A stretch of DNA of 64,000 bases. It comes from Limosilactobacillus avistercoris. GTDB lineage: Bacteria > Bacillota > Bacilli > Lactobacillales > Lactobacillaceae. How positions within the stretch are numbered: the first letter of the stretch is position 1; the number at the start of each line of letters is the position of its first letter. The translations under genes and the position numbers were made by a program. Under the pieces are notes generated by a model. The model was not told the origin of the DNA. It was given only the letters and a program-made list of their open reading frames with translations, and did no database searches. The stretch lies in assembly GCF_014836425.1 (NCBI RefSeq), contig NZ_JACSQW010000008.1:19699-83698 (forward strand), given 5' to 3'. Positions 46,980-55,254 of the stretch are shown here, piece after piece.

Positions 46980-47780
46980 ATGGATAATCGACCAATTGGT
47001 GTTATGGATTCAGGACTAGGTGGTCTCTCAGTGGTTCGGGTAATTCAACGGGAACTACCTAACGAATCGGTTATTTTTGTTGGCGATGAAGGACATTTTC
47101 CATACGGTACTAAGCCACAAGAACTTATTCGTCAATTAGTTTTAAAAATTGGTCGCTTCTTAGAGGCCCAACCAGTTAAACTGATGGTAATTGCTTGTAA
47201 TACCGCTACAGCAGCAGCCCTACCGACTGTTCAAAAGAAATTATCGATCCCAGTTATTGGGGTTATTAATCCCGGAGCTACTGCTGCAATTGAAAGTAAG
47301 GCAAAACGGATTGGCGTCATCGCCACTGATTCAACTACTAAGGACGGGGCTTATGTCCGGGAATTACAAAAGCTTAATCCAGATGTAAAAGTGATTAGTA
47401 AGGCCACTCAACCATTAGTGGCAATTGTTGAGCATGGAAAAACGGGAACTGTTGAAGCGCAAAAGGCGGTCGATGAACAATTAGCTTCTTTTGTTCAACA
47501 ACCAGTTGATGCGTTAATCTTAGGATGCACTCATTTTCCATTTCTTACGAATGAAATTAAACAAAAATTAGGAACTGATGTCGAGTTGATTGATCCGGCA
47601 TTGGAGACTGTTAACCAAGTAAAGAAAATGTTAACGGAAAAGCAGTTATTGAGCAGTCAGCCTGCTAGCTACCAGTTATATTCAACTGGTAATCGTGACG
47701 ATTTAATTGCTGGTGCGGATAAGTGGCTGCAAGGTCATTATGATAGCTGTAATAATTTAATGATAGAAGGAGACAATTAA
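46980..47780 (+). CDS. murI: Glutamate racemase
   Basis: Makes D-glutamate for peptidoglycan. Both catalytic cysteines are present: C73 in IACNTAT and C183 in LGCTHFPF, and D10 lies in MDSGLGG. 266 residues. A GTG at 46971 is in frame but lies over the RBS (ggggtg 46968-46973), so the ATG at 46980 is preferred. Its stop overlaps the next start by one base (TAATG), so murI, rdgB and the phosphoesterase are translationally linked. Confidence 0.95.
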   Translation: MDNRPIGVMDSGLGGLSVVRVIQRELPNESVIFVGDEGHFPYGTKPQELIRQLVLKIGRFLEAQPVKLMVIACNTATAAALPTVQKKLSIPVIGVINPGATAAIESKAKRIGVIATDSTTKDGAYVRELQKLNPDVKVISKATQPLVAIVEHGKTGTVEAQKAVDEQLASFVQQPVDALILGCTHFPFLTNEIKQKLGTDVELIDPALETVNQVKKMLTEKQLLSSQPASYQLYSTGNRDDLIAGADKWLQGHYDSCNNLMIEGDN

Positions 47781-48376
47781 TGGATTCTCTAGTAATTGCG
47801 ACGAAAAATCAGGGAAAAACGCGTGAATATCGTGAGATGTTAGCACCTTATAAAATTGATGTAAAGACATTAGCCGACTTCCCACGGTCAATTGAAATTA
47901 ATGAAAACGGGACAAGCTTTTTAGAAAACGCTACGATTAAGGCACAGACTGTGATGGGAAAACTTGGCATTCCGGTAATGGCGGATGATTCCGGATTAGT
48001 AGTTGATGCGTTAAATGGCGCCCCTGGTGTTCATTCGGCACGGTATGCCGGTGATCATGATGATCAAGCGAACAATGCTAAACTGCTTCGAGAATTATCA
48101 GGGGTGCCTACCGAGCAAAGAACGGCCCATTTTCATACTACGATTGTAGCGTTAAAACCGGATGGCGCAAAATTAGTTGCAAACGGCCGAGTAGATGGGC
48201 GGATTTTGACTAGTCCTCGCGGCAAAAATGGCTTTGGCTATGATCCGTTATTTTATGTTGAACAATTCGGAAGTTCAATGGCAGAATTGACTGCAGACCA
48301 AAAGAATTCAATTAGCCATCGTGGTCAAGCACTGGCAGAATTTATGAAGCACTTTGCAGAATGGTGGAATAAGTAA
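47780..48376 (+). CDS. rdgB: XTP/dITP diphosphatase (RdgB/HAM1)
   Basis: Cleans non-canonical purine triphosphates (XTP, dITP, ITP) from the nucleotide pool. The family signatures are clear: VIATKNQGKTREY at the start (T/SxNxxK), MADDSGLVVDAL near 68, GAPGVHSARYAG, GRILTSPRGKNGFGYDPLF and SHRGQAL near the end. 198 residues, single domain. The start overlaps the murI stop and the stop overlaps the next start, one base each. Confidence 0.96.
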   Translation: MDSLVIATKNQGKTREYREMLAPYKIDVKTLADFPRSIEINENGTSFLENATIKAQTVMGKLGIPVMADDSGLVVDALNGAPGVHSARYAGDHDDQANNAKLLRELSGVPTEQRTAHFHTTIVALKPDGAKLVANGRVDGRILTSPRGKNGFGYDPLFYVEQFGSSMAELTADQKNSISHRGQALAEFMKHFAEWWNK

Positions 48377-48897
48377 TGAGGGCACTAATCGTAAGTGATA
48401 ATCATGGTGATGAAAAAATTCTCGAGGATATCCAGGAAAAATTTGCTAACCAAGTGGATGCTCTAATTCATTGTGGTGACTCAGAATTGCAAAATGATTC
48501 TGAAGCAATGACTAACTTTAAAGCAGTTAAGGGGAATAATGATTGGGGATTGGATTACTCAGCACAGTTACAGTTAACTGTTAATGGGGTGAAATTTTTA
48601 GTAGTCCATGGTGATCATGACAGGGTTAATTACTCATTAACACCATTAATGCTTAAAGCTGAGTCACTTGATGAACAAGTAGTTTGTTATGGACATACTC
48701 ATCAATTAGCAGTATCAATGGAATCTGGAATTTTATTTATTAATCCTGGCAGTATTAGTTTACCTCGGGGGGAATATTCACGAATTGGGGGAACATTTAC
48801 GATTGTAGAGGTTACGGAGCAACAATTTATTGTTGACTACTATAACCGAAATTGTGTTCCTATTCCTGAGTTGCATTTTGAATTTAACCGTTCTTAA
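48376..48897 (+). CDS. Metallophosphoesterase, YfcE/MJ0936 family
   Basis: 173-residue calcineurin-like phosphodiesterase. Metal-binding motifs in order: SDNHG (residues 7-11), HCGDSE near 36, KGNNDW near 54, VHGD near 77, and YGHTHQ near 103. The family includes E. coli YfcE; the natural substrate is not known. Third gene of the murI-rdgB cluster, in the conserved order seen in Bacilli; one-base overlap with rdgB. Confidence 0.9.
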   Translation: MRALIVSDNHGDEKILEDIQEKFANQVDALIHCGDSELQNDSEAMTNFKAVKGNNDWGLDYSAQLQLTVNGVKFLVVHGDHDRVNYSLTPLMLKAESLDEQVVCYGHTHQLAVSMESGILFINPGSISLPRGEYSRIGGTFTIVEVTEQQFIVDYYNRNCVPIPELHFEFNRS

Positions 48898-48916
48898 AAG
48901 AAGAGGGGGTAAACTG

Positions 48917-49387
48917 ATGATTGAAGAGCACCTCCAAGAAATGATGCTTCAACGACGACAAAAATTTATGATCCCTGCTAGTTTAGTGGCAACGGTTAAC
49001 GTTAATAACAGTCTTGATCATGCTTTCTTAGTATTGACGAAGGATCGTTATGCTAAAATTATCGTTGTTGATAATGAAAATCATTATCGAGGACAGTTAT
49101 CGTTAGCGATGATTACTGATCGGCTATTGGAAACAGAACGAATTAATATTAATAAGTTAAACGAATTAACAGTTGCTGATGTGATGCAAACAGATGCACC
49201 GGTTATCCAAGAACCGTTTGATATTGAAGAGAACCTTCATTTGATGATCGACCAATCTTTCTTAGCTGTTGTTAATCAGCAAGATCAGTTTTGTGGGATT
49301 GTAACGCGACGGGAATTACTGAAAACAGTTAGTTATACTCTCCATGAATTTGGTAAAAAATATAAAGTAATATCTAAAAAGAAATAA
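48917..49387 (+). CDS. cbpB: CBS-domain protein, CbpB-like (c-di-AMP-binding)
   Basis: 156-residue protein with two CBS motifs (about residues 20-75 and 85-140: RYAKIIVVDNENHYRG and FLAVVNQQDQFCGIVTRRELL). Listeria CbpB/DarB homologues bind cyclic di-AMP and control the Rel stringent enzyme; assignment here is by size, domain layout and place after rdgB-yfcE. The frame runs back to 48830 inside the previous gene, but agaggggg at 48902-48909 selects the ATG at 48917. A terminator follows. Confidence 0.82.
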   Translation: MIEEHLQEMMLQRRQKFMIPASLVATVNVNNSLDHAFLVLTKDRYAKIIVVDNENHYRGQLSLAMITDRLLETERININKLNELTVADVMQTDAPVIQEPFDIEENLHLMIDQSFLAVVNQQDQFCGIVTRRELLKTVSYTLHEFGKKYKVISKKK

Positions 49388-49396
49388 GCCATAAAG

Positions 49397-49437
49397 AAAA
49401 CACGGGAGCAGCGAAGAATTCACTACTCTCGTGTTTT
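49397..49437. terminator. Bidirectional terminator between cbpB and mscS
   Basis: aaaacacgggag (49397-49408) pairs with ctctcgtgtttt (49426-49437) through one mismatch around a gaattc-containing loop; both convergent genes end here. Confidence 0.75.
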
Positions 49438-50306
49438 TAATTTTGTTGGTGAGTGATGGGGTTACTATCCCAGCCGAGGGGGATGTTATCCTTACGTAAT
49501 GCTTTTAAGTAGTCAGAAAGAAATTGACTTGCAATTTTATCTTGAGCACCATTTTGAGTAGTAATTGTTACTCGGAAGACTAATTGACCACCAACATTAA
49601 CCGGGCCGACAATTATTGGCGTGGACCGAAGCTCAGGAATGTTAACTACTAATTTTTTATTTTCTTCACTAATGATGTTAGCGATTTTCTCAAGAGGAGC
49701 TTTAGCAGAAATACGGATATCAACGTTAGCTACCATGTTATTTCGGGAAAAGTTTTGAACAGTTGTAATATTGCGGTTGGGAATATAGTTAAGTGTTCCG
49801 TCACTACTTGTGATCTGAGTTGTTCGTAATCCTAAGGCAGTAACGGTCCCCTTAATTGAATCCACTTCTACAACATCCCCCACATCAAGTTGCTGTTCGA
49901 GAAGGATGAAAAAACCAGTAACCATATCGCTAACAAATCCTTGGGCACCTAAACCTAAAGCAATACTAAAAATTCCAGCACCAGCAATTAATGTTCCAAC
50001 TGGAACTCCAATTTCCGATAGAATTGCATAGAGTAGGAAAAAGTAGCAGGTATAGCGGTAAATATTCAGTGTTAGGGCATGGATCGTTGCAATTCGGTTA
50101 CTTGATTTTAAAAATTTAACATGGTTTGATTCGGCAAAAAGGTGATCAATTATTAACCTTCCCAGCCAGAGTAAGATAAAGAAAAGTAAAATGGTTGCCA
50201 TTATCAGTAGTAAACGGCTAAAAATATGCTGTGAAATTTCGTGCCATGATAAGTCGGTAAAGACTTTTGTAACCTGTTGAACTTGCTTGTTAAGTGCCGA
50301 ATTCAT
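49437..50306 (-). CDS. Small-conductance mechanosensitive channel, MscS family
   Basis: Membrane channel that releases solutes on osmotic downshock. 289 residues. Hydrophobic segments at about 28-48, 75-98 and the pore helix region (TLIAGAGIFSIALGLGAQGF, from about 105), then the MscS beta domain (GDVVEVDSIKGTVTALGLRTTQI) and the alpha/beta C-terminal domain (NVDIRISAKAP). The minus-strand ATG at 50304-50306 has a gagggag RBS. Convergent with cbpB. Confidence 0.92.
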   Translation of the reverse strand: MNSALNKQVQQVTKVFTDLSWHEISQHIFSRLLLIMATILLFFILLWLGRLIIDHLFAESNHVKFLKSSNRIATIHALTLNIYRYTCYFFLLYAILSEIGVPVGTLIAGAGIFSIALGLGAQGFVSDMVTGFFILLEQQLDVGDVVEVDSIKGTVTALGLRTTQITSSDGTLNYIPNRNITTVQNFSRNNMVANVDIRISAKAPLEKIANIISEENKKLVVNIPELRSTPIIVGPVNVGGQLVFRVTITTQNGAQDKIASQFLSDYLKALRKDNIPLGWDSNPITHQQN

Positions 50307-50357
50307 AGATTCCCTCCTTAAAAAATACTTATTTTATTGTACAAGCCATTGGATCAA

Positions 50358-50387
50358 TTGTCGAATGGGAGTTAGATATGCTATTCT
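50358..50387 (+). promoter_or_regulatory. Promoter of the DUF948-YtxH unit
   Basis: TTGTCG, 18 bases, TATTCT, with TG one base before the -10. Confidence 0.45.
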
Positions 50388-50437
50388 ACTAGTGTGGATA
50401 GAATTATCGAGATTTCTTAAGAGGAAGGGGATTAATA

Positions 50438-50869
50438 ATGACAATTGGTGAATTAGCCGGCCTCATTGCAGCGATTGCATTTGTTATTCTGGTTATTTTT
50501 GTTTGTATTTCACTTAGTCAAGTAAGTAAGATGCTGAAGGAGACTAATGAATCAGTTAAGGTATTATCAAGTGATGTTGATACCTTAAGCAAGGAAACGG
50601 AGAAGCTGTTAGGAAACACTAATAGTTTGTTAGAAGACCTCAATAAGAAGTCGATTGAACTTGATCCGGCGGTTAAAGCTGTTGCAGATGTTGGTCAGAG
50701 TGTTTCAAATGTCAATGAAGCAGTAAATAACTTCGTTGAACGGCATGAGGAACGTCAAAATAAATTTTCTGGATTTACTAAGTTTGCAACGCAAGCCGTG
50801 GTAATGGGTGCTTGGCGAAAGCTACGTCAACACCGGCAAGCAAAGAAGGCAAAGGAGATGGATGAATAA
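50438..50869 (+). CDS. DUF948 domain-containing membrane protein
   Basis: 143 residues: an N-terminal membrane segment (about 6-28, AAIAFVILVIFVCISLSQV) followed by an alpha-helical, heptad-like region (LKETNESVKVLSSDVDTLSK) typical of DUF948, and a basic C-terminus. Probably a general stress or envelope-associated protein; function unknown. RBS aagagg at 50418-50423. The ATG of the next gene overlaps its stop (TAATG), so both are made together. Confidence 0.82.
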   Translation: MTIGELAGLIAAIAFVILVIFVCISLSQVSKMLKETNESVKVLSSDVDTLSKETEKLLGNTNSLLEDLNKKSIELDPAVKAVADVGQSVSNVNEAVNNFVERHEERQNKFSGFTKFATQAVVMGAWRKLRQHRQAKKAKEMDE

Positions 50870-51324
50870 TGAGTAAGAATTTATTGTTAGGAACCATTCT
50901 TGGTGGCGCCGCTACGTATGTTGCTTGGAAGTGTTTGTCCGATAAACAGAAGAACAATATTAAGAAGAATGTTGATTCATGTGTAACTGAGGTTGCAGAT
51001 GCCTCAACTGATTATGCCTTAAATGCTCTTGATATTATTGATGAAAAGTTAGCTGAGCATGATGCTAGTGAGAAGCTCAGTAATTTAAGTAGTCGCTTTA
51101 CTAAGACCGCAGATAAGGTTAAGGATAAGGCAAGTCATGTTGTTGACCACTTTACCAATGATGACTTTGATAAAGAAACTGCTGAAATTCGTCAACAACT
51201 CACTAAGAATGCTGATCCAGACATTATCATTGATGCAACTGATGAACCAGAAGATTCAGATTCAACAGCTGAGCAAGATGAAAAAGCTGATTCAGCAAAA
51301 GAAGTTAAAGACGATAAGGAATAG
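50869..51324 (+). CDS. YtxH-like protein
   Basis: 151 residues with a short N-terminal hydrophobic stretch (LLLGTILGGAATYVAWKCL, residues 5-23) of the YtxH kind, then an amphipathic helical region and an acidic C-terminal third rich in Asp, Glu and Lys. In Bacillus YtxH and DUF948 proteins belong to the same stress-inducible locus, which fits this pair. No enzymatic motif seen. Confidence 0.75.
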   Translation: MSKNLLLGTILGGAATYVAWKCLSDKQKNNIKKNVDSCVTEVADASTDYALNALDIIDEKLAEHDASEKLSNLSSRFTKTADKVKDKASHVVDHFTNDDFDKETAEIRQQLTKNADPDIIIDATDEPEDSDSTAEQDEKADSAKEVKDDKE

Positions 51325-51372
51325 TTAATATTCTAGACCAATGAAAATTAAAGTGACTATCAACACGATTAA

Positions 51373-51411
51373 GACTGATAATATCAAGAAGAGATGTTGT
51401 CAGCCTTTTTT
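51373..51411 (+). terminator. Terminator after the YtxH gene
   Basis: gactgataatat pairs imperfectly with atgttgtcagcc, then tttttt (51406-51411). Confidence 0.65.
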
Positions 51412-51429
51412 ATACCCAAAATTTATTCG

Positions 51430-51468
51430 ATGATAACGTTTGCCAAATGCATATTGATCTGATATATT
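51430..51468 (+). promoter_or_regulatory. ccpA promoter with an overlapping cre-like site
   Basis: TTGCCA (51440-51445), 17 bases, TATATT (51463-51468). The sequence atgataacgtttgcca (51430-51445) matches the cre consensus WTGNNARCGNWWWCAW at 14 of 16 positions and covers the -35. This suggests CcpA represses its own promoter. Confidence 0.6.
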
Positions 51469-51526
51469 AGTGTGGTTATGAAAAAATATGAAAACTGATA
51501 ATAGCAATAAAGAAAGGGCTATCAAT

Positions 51527-52537
51527 ATGGAAAAACAAGCAGTTACCATTTATACTGTTGCACGTGAAGCACGAGTTTCGATGGCTACCGTTTCACGAGT
51601 TGTAAACGGTAATCCTAACGTTAAGCCAGAGACCCGCCAAAAAGTGCTTGATGTTATTAAAAAGTTAAACTATCGACCAAATGCTGTTGCCCGTGGATTA
51701 GCTTCAAAGAAGACAACAACAGTTGGGGTTATTATTCCAAGTGTTACTAATCCCTACTTTGCTGAACTAGCTTTGGGAATTGACGATATTGCAACCATGT
51801 ATAAGTACAATATTATTTTGGCTAATTCTGATTTTAATGATGACAAGATTTTGAAAGTTGCCCGTGGCTTGCTGGCAAAGCAAGTAGATGGAATTATTTT
51901 CATGGGTCATGATATGTCAACAGAACTACAACAAGAATTTGCTGCTTCAAATACACCGGTTGTTGTTGCCGGTTCAATTGTTAACGATGATAAACTGGCA
52001 ACAGTTCGAATCGACTATCAAAATGCCGCTAAGGAAGCAACTAATTATTTGTTAGATCATAACAATGAACGGGTGGCATTTGTTGTTAGTTCACTTGACT
52101 ATTCTATCAATTCTAAGTACCGGTTAGCTGGTTACAAAGAAGCATTAGCTGAGCATAATATTCCATTTGAATCTAAGTACGTAATTGAGACGAATGGTGA
52201 TTATAACCGGGCTTATGAACAAGCTAATCATTTAATGGAACAAGGAATTAAAGCGGCTTATGTTAGTGATGATGATTTGGCTGCCGGTCTTTTGAATGGC
52301 TTAACGGATAACAATGTTAAGGTTCCAGACGATTTTGAAATTGTTACTTCAAATGATACGACATATGCCAAAATTACTCGCCCAACGTTAACGTCAATTA
52401 CTCAACCACTTTATGATATTGGGGCAATTTCAATGCGGTTATTGACGAAGATGATGGATGGCGAAACCGACAGTAGCGACGACGTTATTCTTAATCACGG
52501 AATCGTTGAGCGTCAATCAACTCGTCGAGGAAAGTAA
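51527..52537 (+). CDS. ccpA: Catabolite control protein A
   Basis: LacI/GalR-family master regulator of carbon catabolite control, active with HPr-Ser-P. The N-terminal HTH and hinge are clear: TIYTVAREARVSMATVSRVVNG at residues 6-28 region, and NAVARGLASKKT near 52-63. The sugar-binding-like core starts VGVIIPSVTNPYFAELA. The ATG at 51488 is in frame, but gaaaggg at 51512-51518 favours 51527, giving MEKQAVTIYTVA and 336 residues, as in CcpA proteins. The pepQ gene, its usual divergent neighbour in lactobacilli, is not here. Confidence 0.9.
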   Translation: MEKQAVTIYTVAREARVSMATVSRVVNGNPNVKPETRQKVLDVIKKLNYRPNAVARGLASKKTTTVGVIIPSVTNPYFAELALGIDDIATMYKYNIILANSDFNDDKILKVARGLLAKQVDGIIFMGHDMSTELQQEFAASNTPVVVAGSIVNDDKLATVRIDYQNAAKEATNYLLDHNNERVAFVVSSLDYSINSKYRLAGYKEALAEHNIPFESKYVIETNGDYNRAYEQANHLMEQGIKAAYVSDDDLAAGLLNGLTDNNVKVPDDFEIVTSNDTTYAKITRPTLTSITQPLYDIGAISMRLLTKMMDGETDSSDDVILNHGIVERQSTRRGK

Positions 52538-52541
52538 GATC

Positions 52542-53375
52542 GTGGAAACGCGGAGTGAAGTTCGTCGCAAACAGAATCAACAAGAGACGACAAACAAAAA
52601 TCAAGAGCGACCACGGCACCACCCCATATTTATTATTTGGGGAACACTTCTGGTTGTCTTGTTAATGGTTGCCGTAACCTTTAACCAAACGCTTCTCAGT
52701 ACTCATTTTGTAGACCATGAGATTACTCATACTAATTTATCTTCGACGATAATGGATACTGTAGATAATAATCTTTCACAGTATGGAATATCGACATCTG
52801 CCATTTCCGACAAAGAAGCAAATAAATTAATTACTCAAGCGGTTAACCAGGTTTATTCTGGTCAAGAGATTGAACTGAACTTACAACCAGTCTTAGCTGG
52901 AGTTAATCAATCTGCTTCTCAAGCTACCGAACAGTATAGAGTTGAGCTTCCCAATTCAATAACTTCAGGTGTTAGTAATGAAATTTCTGGTGCTGTGAAT
53001 AGCCAGCTAAATACACCTGAAGTTAAGCAAATTACTAATGCTATCTCAATTGCCAAAATTATCGATCATTTGTTAGTGGTGATTTCGTTGATTGGGTTAG
53101 TGGTAATGGTATTGATTGCGGTCTTGAGAAAATTCTTTAGTCGCTCATTTTCTTGGATTGGCTTGTGGAGTGTAATTATTGTTTATGCGTTAGTAAATAT
53201 CTTTGGCCAGTTGATTATTCAAATTGGGAAGCAATATCCAGACTATAGTTCTTTTACTGCGCAGTTGAGTACTGATTTTCATACTCAAGCGTTAAATTAT
53301 TGGTTGTTCCTTTTAGTACTAACATTGCTCTTGTTTATCTGGAGAATATTTAGCAGAGTGCTAAAAAGACGGTGA
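52542..53375 (+). CDS. Unrecognised polytopic membrane protein downstream of ccpA
   Basis: I do not recognise this 277-residue protein. It has a polar, charged N-terminus of about 27 residues, a membrane segment at about 29-47, an outside region of about 115 residues rich in Gln, Ser and Asn with no cysteine, then three membrane segments in the last 110 residues (ending LLLFIWRIFSRVLKRR, a basic inside end). The start is GTG at 52542, 4 bases after the ccpA stop, with cgagg at 52527-52531; the frame is open upstream into ccpA. Probably co-transcribed with ccpA. Confidence 0.7.
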   Translation: METRSEVRRKQNQQETTNKNQERPRHHPIFIIWGTLLVVLLMVAVTFNQTLLSTHFVDHEITHTNLSSTIMDTVDNNLSQYGISTSAISDKEANKLITQAVNQVYSGQEIELNLQPVLAGVNQSASQATEQYRVELPNSITSGVSNEISGAVNSQLNTPEVKQITNAISIAKIIDHLLVVISLIGLVVMVLIAVLRKFFSRSFSWIGLWSVIIVYALVNIFGQLIIQIGKQYPDYSSFTAQLSTDFHTQALNYWLFLLVLTLLLFIWRIFSRVLKRR

Positions 53376-53377
53376 CC

Positions 53378-53406
53378 TTGAATTTCAAGAGGAGATCTGC
53401 TAAGAT
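53378..53406 (+). promoter_or_regulatory. Promoter of the YebC gene
   Basis: TTGAAT, 17 bases, TAAGAT, with TG one base before the -10. Confidence 0.5.
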
Positions 53407-53447
53407 CTATCTGTTTATCACATTAATTAAGAAAAGAGGAGTCAGTA

Positions 53448-54185
53448 ATGTCAGGACATTCAAAATGGCATAATATTCAGGGACGGAAGAACGCCCAAGA
53501 TGCTAAGCGCGGTAAGATTTTCCAAAAGATTTCACGTGATTTGTACCAAGCAGCTAAAGCAGGTGACCCTGATCCAGCGAACAACGCCCAATTACGTTTG
53601 GTAATTGATAAGGCTCACGCCGCTAACATGCCAAAGAAGAACATTGATCGGGCAATTGCTAAGGCTTCTGGTATCGGTGGTGCAAAGTTCGAAGAAGTTA
53701 CCTACGAAGGTTATGCACCGGGTGGTGTTGCAGTAATGGTTTCTGCTTTGACTGATAACAAGAACCGGACTGCTGCAGCCGTACGTTCAGCATTTACCCA
53801 TGCAGGTGGTTCACTTGGCGCTAGTGGTTCAGTTTCATACATGTTTGACCGGAAAGGATTAATTGAAATCCTTCGTGATGGCCTTGACAAGAGTGAAGAT
53901 GACATGTTGATGGACGCACTTGATGCTGGTGCCGATGACATGAAGGCAACTGAAGAAAAGTTCCAAATTTTCACTGATCCAAGTAATATGACTAGTGTTC
54001 GTGATGCCTTACAAGATAAGGGTTATGAACTTGATACTGCTGAAGTTACCATGATTCCACAAAATCGGACTGCAGTTCCAGAAGATAAGGTTAAGCAATA
54101 CAGCCACCTTATTGATGAATTGACTGCTAACGATGATGTTGCGGATATTTATGAAGCTGGTCAATTACCAGAAGATGCAGAATAA
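53448..54185 (+). CDS. YebC/PmpR family protein
   Basis: 245-residue member of the YebC family, described both as DNA-binding transcription regulators and, more recently, as factors that relieve ribosome stalling at proline tracts. Hallmarks are [21 protein letters not shown] at the start region (residues 1-20), [11 protein letters not shown] near 62, and [13 protein letters not shown] near 84. Full length. Strong RBS gaggag. A terminator follows, before the comG operon. Confidence 0.92.
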   Translation: MSGHSKWHNIQGRKNAQDAKRGKIFQKISRDLYQAAKAGDPDPANNAQLRLVIDKAHAANMPKKNIDRAIAKASGIGGAKFEEVTYEGYAPGGVAVMVSALTDNKNRTAAAVRSAFTHAGGSLGASGSVSYMFDRKGLIEILRDGLDKSEDDMLMDALDAGADDMKATEEKFQIFTDPSNMTSVRDALQDKGYELDTAEVTMIPQNRTAVPEDKVKQYSHLIDELTANDDVADIYEAGQLPEDAE

Positions 54186-54189
54186 TTAG

Positions 54190-54220
54190 AAAAAAGACTG
54201 GATAATTTCCAGTCTTTTTT
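54190..54220 (+). terminator. Terminator after the YebC gene
   Basis: aaaaaagactgg pairs with ccagtctttttt around ataatt, with a 7-base T-run. Confidence 0.85.
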
Positions 54221-54276
54221 TGTTTTAAAAATAGAATTTACCTTCGATTACGTTCTTTTATATTGGAGGTGAAGAA

Positions 54277-55254
54277 ATGGAAAGATTTCGTAAGTTGATA
54301 GAAGAGGCGATTAAAGACCGAAGTTCGGATCTCTTTATTCTTCCGTACCAAGATAAGTACCGCCTTTTGACCTGTGTCCAGGGAGAAAAAAGGTGCGTTA
54401 CTGAATTATCCGCTGAAGTTGGTCAACAAATGATTGCCTACTTTAAATATCGGGGGAATATGACCGTTAGTGAACACCGTCGGCCACAAATTGGAGCCCT
54501 AAAATGGCAAATCAATAATAAGGCAACGGTTGATTTACGTTTATCGACCGTTGGTAATTTTCGTTCACAGGAATCAATGGTTATTCGCTTTATTTACTCT
54601 TTAGCTGAGATTGACTATCGATTAAACTTGCCTGAACAATGGGAGAAAATTACCAGATTAATCCATCATCGTGGCTTAATTTTATTTGCTGGGCCGATGG
54701 GATCAGGAAAAACAACAACCATGTACCGGTTAGCAAAAGGGTTAGCTAATAAAGAGCTTGTAATGACGATTGAGGACCCAGTGGAGATTGAAGAAGCTAA
54801 CTTTTTGCAGTTACAGGTTAACGACAAGGCTGGGATGGGGTATCAAGAACTATTAAAAGTTGGTTTACGTCATCGGCCAGATGATTTCATTATTGGTGAA
54901 ATTCGTGATAATAAAACGGCAAACTTAGCAGTTCAGGCATCTTTAAGTGGTCACCTGGTATTAGCAACTGTCCACGCAACGAATGCCTATGGTGTAATTG
55001 CAAGAATGCGTCAGCTAGGGGTTGAAAAATATTACCTTCAGCAGTGTTTAACAGGAGTGTGCTACCAGAGATTATTGCCTCTTTATAGCGGAACCGCCCT
55101 CCTATTTGATTTATTAATGGGAGAGGAGTTGTTAGTTGCAGTCGAGGAAGTAAAAAAGCGGGGGATGAGTAATGAGTGGCGACGGCAGGTTAAAAAGTTA
55201 TATCAGGAACGACAATTATCGTTGGAAAATTACGAAAAATTCAAAAACGGTTAA
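54277..55254 (+). CDS. comGA: Competence pseudopilus assembly ATPase ComGA
   Basis: Secretion ATPase of the type IV pilin-like DNA-uptake machine, acting at the inner face of the membrane. 325 residues. Walker A GPMGSGKTT from residue 139, Asp box and Walker B FIIGEIRD near 206, and the HATNAYG His-box near 231. It lacks the long N-terminal domain of PilB, as usual for ComGA. RBS ggaggtg precedes the ATG. First gene of comGA-GG; the 3' end overlaps comGB by 83 bases. No competence-specific promoter box could be identified. Confidence 0.93.
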   Translation: MERFRKLIEEAIKDRSSDLFILPYQDKYRLLTCVQGEKRCVTELSAEVGQQMIAYFKYRGNMTVSEHRRPQIGALKWQINNKATVDLRLSTVGNFRSQESMVIRFIYSLAEIDYRLNLPEQWEKITRLIHHRGLILFAGPMGSGKTTTMYRLAKGLANKELVMTIEDPVEIEEANFLQLQVNDKAGMGYQELLKVGLRHRPDDFIIGEIRDNKTANLAVQASLSGHLVLATVHATNAYGVIARMRQLGVEKYYLQQCLTGVCYQRLLPLYSGTALLFDLLMGEELLVAVEEVKKRGMSNEWRRQVKKLYQERQLSLENYEKFKNG

